From Janthinobacterium agaricidamnosum (GTDB lineage Bacteria; Pseudomonadota; Gammaproteobacteria; Burkholderiales; Burkholderiaceae_D): a stretch of 64,000 nt of DNA. The notes beneath the pieces are model-generated. The model ran no database searches, was not told where the DNA came from, and was given only the letters and a program-made list of their open reading frames with translations. The stretch lies in NCBI RefSeq assembly GCF_003667705.1, contig NZ_CP033019.1, forward strand, positions 186,001-250,000, in the 5' to 3' direction. The position numbers and the translations under genes were made by a program. Each line of letters begins with the position of its first letter. Within the stretch, counting starts at the first letter, position 1. Below are positions 62,543-64,000 of the stretch, one piece after another.

Positions 62543-63160
62543 GTGACCAGTTTCCGCACCAATACCGACCGCCTGCTGGAAGTGCGCCTGCAGGATGAAA
62601 AAGTGCTGGCGATTGCCGGCGCGATGGTCGCCTACACGGGCAGCATCAAATTTGAAAAATCCCTGCTGGGCGGCGAGGGCATCTTCGGCGCGCTCAAGCG
62701 CAAGGTGACGAACGAAGGCATGCAGGTGATGCAGGCCGCCGGCACGGGTACCGTGTTTTTCGCGCAGAATGCGGCCGAAATCACCGTCATGGCGCTGGCC
62801 GGCGAAAAGCTGACTATCGAAAGCAGCAGCCTGCTGGCCTACGACACGAGCCTGAAGACGGGTACCAGCTTTGCGGGCCTGCGCGGCGCCAGTTCCGGCC
62901 AGGGCCTGTTTTCCACCACCGTCGAAGGCCACGGCAACCTGGCCGTCATTTCGCGCGGCAACCTGATCATGCTGGAAGTGACGCCGGCGCACCCGCTGCG
63001 CGTGGACCCGGACGCCTTCGTCGGCTTCAAGGGCGATATCCGCCAGGAATTCGTTTTTGATGTCAACTGGCGCACCATGATCGGCCAGAGCTCGGGCGAA
63101 TCGTACCAGCACAAATTCACAGGCCAGGGCGTGGTGTTCATCCAGCCCGCCGAACGTTAA
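62543..63160 (+). CDS. AIM24-family protein, copy 1
   Basis: 205 residues from a GTG codon at 62543, with GGGGAG six bases upstream; the in-frame sequence further 5' runs into the terminator and is not protein-like. The body matches the AIM24 (DUF124) beta-helix-like pattern: VLAIAGAMVAYTGSIKFEKS, GTGTVFFAQNAAEITVMAL, GQGLFSTTVEGHGNLAVISR and a closing GESYQHKFTGQGVVFIQPAE. The family has mitochondrial members, but the bacterial function is unknown. It is the first of three tandem paralogues, with no signal peptide. Confidence 0.88.
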   Translation: MTSFRTNTDRLLEVRLQDEKVLAIAGAMVAYTGSIKFEKSLLGGEGIFGALKRKVTNEGMQVMQAAGTGTVFFAQNAAEITVMALAGEKLTIESSSLLAYDTSLKTGTSFAGLRGASSGQGLFSTTVEGHGNLAVISRGNLIMLEVTPAHPLRVDPDAFVGFKGDIRQEFVFDVNWRTMIGQSSGESYQHKFTGQGVVFIQPAER

Positions 63161-63177
63161 GTCAGCGAGGACCCGCG

Positions 63178-63819
63178 ATGCCTGTCTATCAGCAAATCAA
63201 TGAAAAGATGCTCGAGGTTAAACTCGGCAATGAAGAAGTGTTCGCCCGCAAGGGCGCCATGGTGTCCTACCAGGGCGACGTGGCGTTCAGCCGCTCCTTT
63301 CTGGCCGGCCAGGGCGTGCAAAGCCTGGCCATGCGCGCCGTCACGAACGAGGGCTATGCCCTGATGTCGGCGCGCGGCACGGGCAGCGTGTTTTATGCGC
63401 AGGGCGGCCTGTTCGTTACCATCGTCCCCGTGCGCGGCGAAACGTTCTATGTGGAAAGCGAATCCCTGCTGGCCTTCGATGGGCGCCTGACGGCCGGCAC
63501 CATGTTCCTCGGCAACCAGGGCGGCGTGCAGGGCGTGGTGCGCGGCATGGCCTCGGGCCAGGGCTTGTTTACCACTACCTTGCAAGGCACGGGCGAAGTG
63601 GCGATTTTGTCCGACGGCAATGCCATCGGCTTGCCCGTCACGCCGGACGTGCCCGTCTTCGTCGACCCGCAAGCGTATATCGGCCACACGGGCCAGCTGA
63701 GCTCGACCATCGTCACGGACCTGAACTGGAAAACCTTTGTCGGCCAGGCGTCCGGCGAATCGTACCAGGTGAAGTTTACGGGCCAGGGCACGGTCTACAT
63801 CCAAGCGAGCGAAAGGTAA
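63178..63819 (+). CDS. AIM24-family protein, copy 2
   Basis: 213 residues, starting 17 bases after copy 1. It shares the layout and signature strings with it: VFARKGAMVSYQGDVAFSRS, GTGSVFYAQGGLFVTIVPV, GQGLFTTTLQGTGEVAILSD and GESYQVKFTGQGTVYIQASE. The paralogues are clearly diverged, so this is an old tandem duplication. Probably cytosolic; partners are unknown. Confidence 0.9.
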   Translation: MPVYQQINEKMLEVKLGNEEVFARKGAMVSYQGDVAFSRSFLAGQGVQSLAMRAVTNEGYALMSARGTGSVFYAQGGLFVTIVPVRGETFYVESESLLAFDGRLTAGTMFLGNQGGVQGVVRGMASGQGLFTTTLQGTGEVAILSDGNAIGLPVTPDVPVFVDPQAYIGHTGQLSSTIVTDLNWKTFVGQASGESYQVKFTGQGTVYIQASER

Positions 63820-63822
63820 GCC

Positions 63823-64000
63823 ATGACGATTTACAATCCCGATACCTTGCCGAAGAACGATAACCTGAACCGTTTTTCGTATGTCATCGATGTCAAGGAA
63901 CAGATCTTCATTCGCAAGGGCAAGATGATTGCCTTCTATGGCGAGCTGCGCTTCGAAGCCATGGGCAGCAGCGTGCTCGACCTGATCGTGCGCAATGCCT
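63823..64000 (+). CDS. AIM24-family protein, copy 3, N-terminal part
   Basis: The gene starts three bases after the stop of copy 2 and runs off the right edge; 59 codons are visible. The opening is MTIYNPDTLPKNDNLNRFSY, then EQIFIRKGKMIAFYGELRFE, which parallels the VFARKGAMVSYQGDVAF block of copy 2. It has a longer N-terminal lead than the other two. Tight spacing indicates one operon. Confidence 0.8.
   Translation, partial: MTIYNPDTLPKNDNLNRFSYVIDVKEQIFIRKGKMIAFYGELRFEAMGSSVLDLIVRNA

Noticed and set aside
59239..62562. 1107-aa minus-strand ORF opposite the subtilase
   Set aside because: Shadow frame; the plus strand has a complete catalytic triad and signal peptide.
1..64000. tRNA or rRNA genes
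   Set aside because: No T-loop GTTCGANTC-type strings with matching acceptor stems, and no rRNA-like conserved blocks, were seen by eye; a tRNA search program was not run.

Overview
This 64 kb window is a GC-rich, gene-dense chromosomal stretch from a betaproteobacterium, most likely an Oxalobacteraceae member close to Janthinobacterium or Duganella. That assignment is inference, from codon use, the czcICBA gene order, a PEP-CTERM protein, TamA/TamB and abundant GTAGGTCGGATTAG repeats. No rRNA, tRNA, CRISPR array, insertion sequence, prophage or complete mobile element was found. Most genes look like ordinary chromosomal housekeeping, signalling or accessory genes.

Layout. 1-1.3 kb: the end of an S9 peptidase and two small ORFs. 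1.4-7.9 kb: tamA-tamB, for export and assembly across the envelope. 8-14.5 kb: queC, a membrane fatty-acid-hydroxylase-like protein, an AraC regulator, a large CHASE/PAS/GAF/GGDEF diguanylate cyclase, a small membrane protein and a 78-codon ORF with its own promoter. 14.6-23.4 kb: a hypothetical protein, a 120-bp repeat array, then on the minus strand a secreted MORN/C13-peptidase protein followed by czcI-czcC-czcB-czcA, a divalent-metal RND efflux system. 23.5-27.5 kb: a GAF-GAF histidine kinase converging on a REC/HD-GYP phosphodiesterase, with a repeat array between them. 28-34.7 kb: two DUF3016 paralogues (the second frameshifted), an orphan solute-binding protein, a thioesterase, a PQQ-type sugar dehydrogenase lipoprotein, glutathione-dependent formaldehyde dehydrogenase, a small membrane protein and a GlxA-like regulator. 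34.8-44.2 kb: an MshQ-like DUF6701 protein with a bactofilin-like front half, dienelactone hydrolase, SRPBCC protein, M28 peptidase, alpha/beta hydrolase and a DEAD-box helicase with two DbpA-type RNA-binding domains. 44.6-53.8 kb: an Aer-like chemoreceptor, a BamE-like lipoprotein pair, a GNAT/MazG-like pair, a P450 divergent from an AraC regulator, a repeat array, an acetolactate synthase and a divergent Lrp regulator. 53.9-64 kb: a TonB-dependent receptor, a NarL-type two-component pair, a PEP-CTERM protein coupled to a subtilase, and three tandem AIM24-family genes, the last cut by the window edge.

The most unusual signal is in the repeats. Five intergenic loci carry pairs of inverted REP-like hairpins that begin with GTAG, the head tetranucleotide associated with REP-associated tyrosine transposases; no such transposase gene is visible here. 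At two of the loci (25.8-26.0 kb and 50.97-51.5 kb) the tandem unit contains, besides the REP pair, a diverged copy of the 3' end of the neighbouring gene: the HD-GYP gene (about 40 bp, two extra copies) and ilvB (about 76 bp, three extra copies). At 15.2-15.7 kb a third array has an exact 120-bp period. In four genes the stop codon lies inside a REP. This suggests that REPs landed at gene ends and that the junction, gene tail included, was then amplified in tandem.

The genes form several small functional groups rather than one pathway: envelope assembly (tamAB, a BamE-like lipoprotein), metal efflux (czcICBA), c-di-GMP signalling (GGDEF protein, kinase/HD-GYP pair), aldehyde and organic-compound handling (frmA, dienelactone hydrolase, P450), and surface or secreted functions (TonB receptor, subtilase, PEP-CTERM, MshQ-like, M28). 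Functional calls rest on motifs read by eye. No database search was run.
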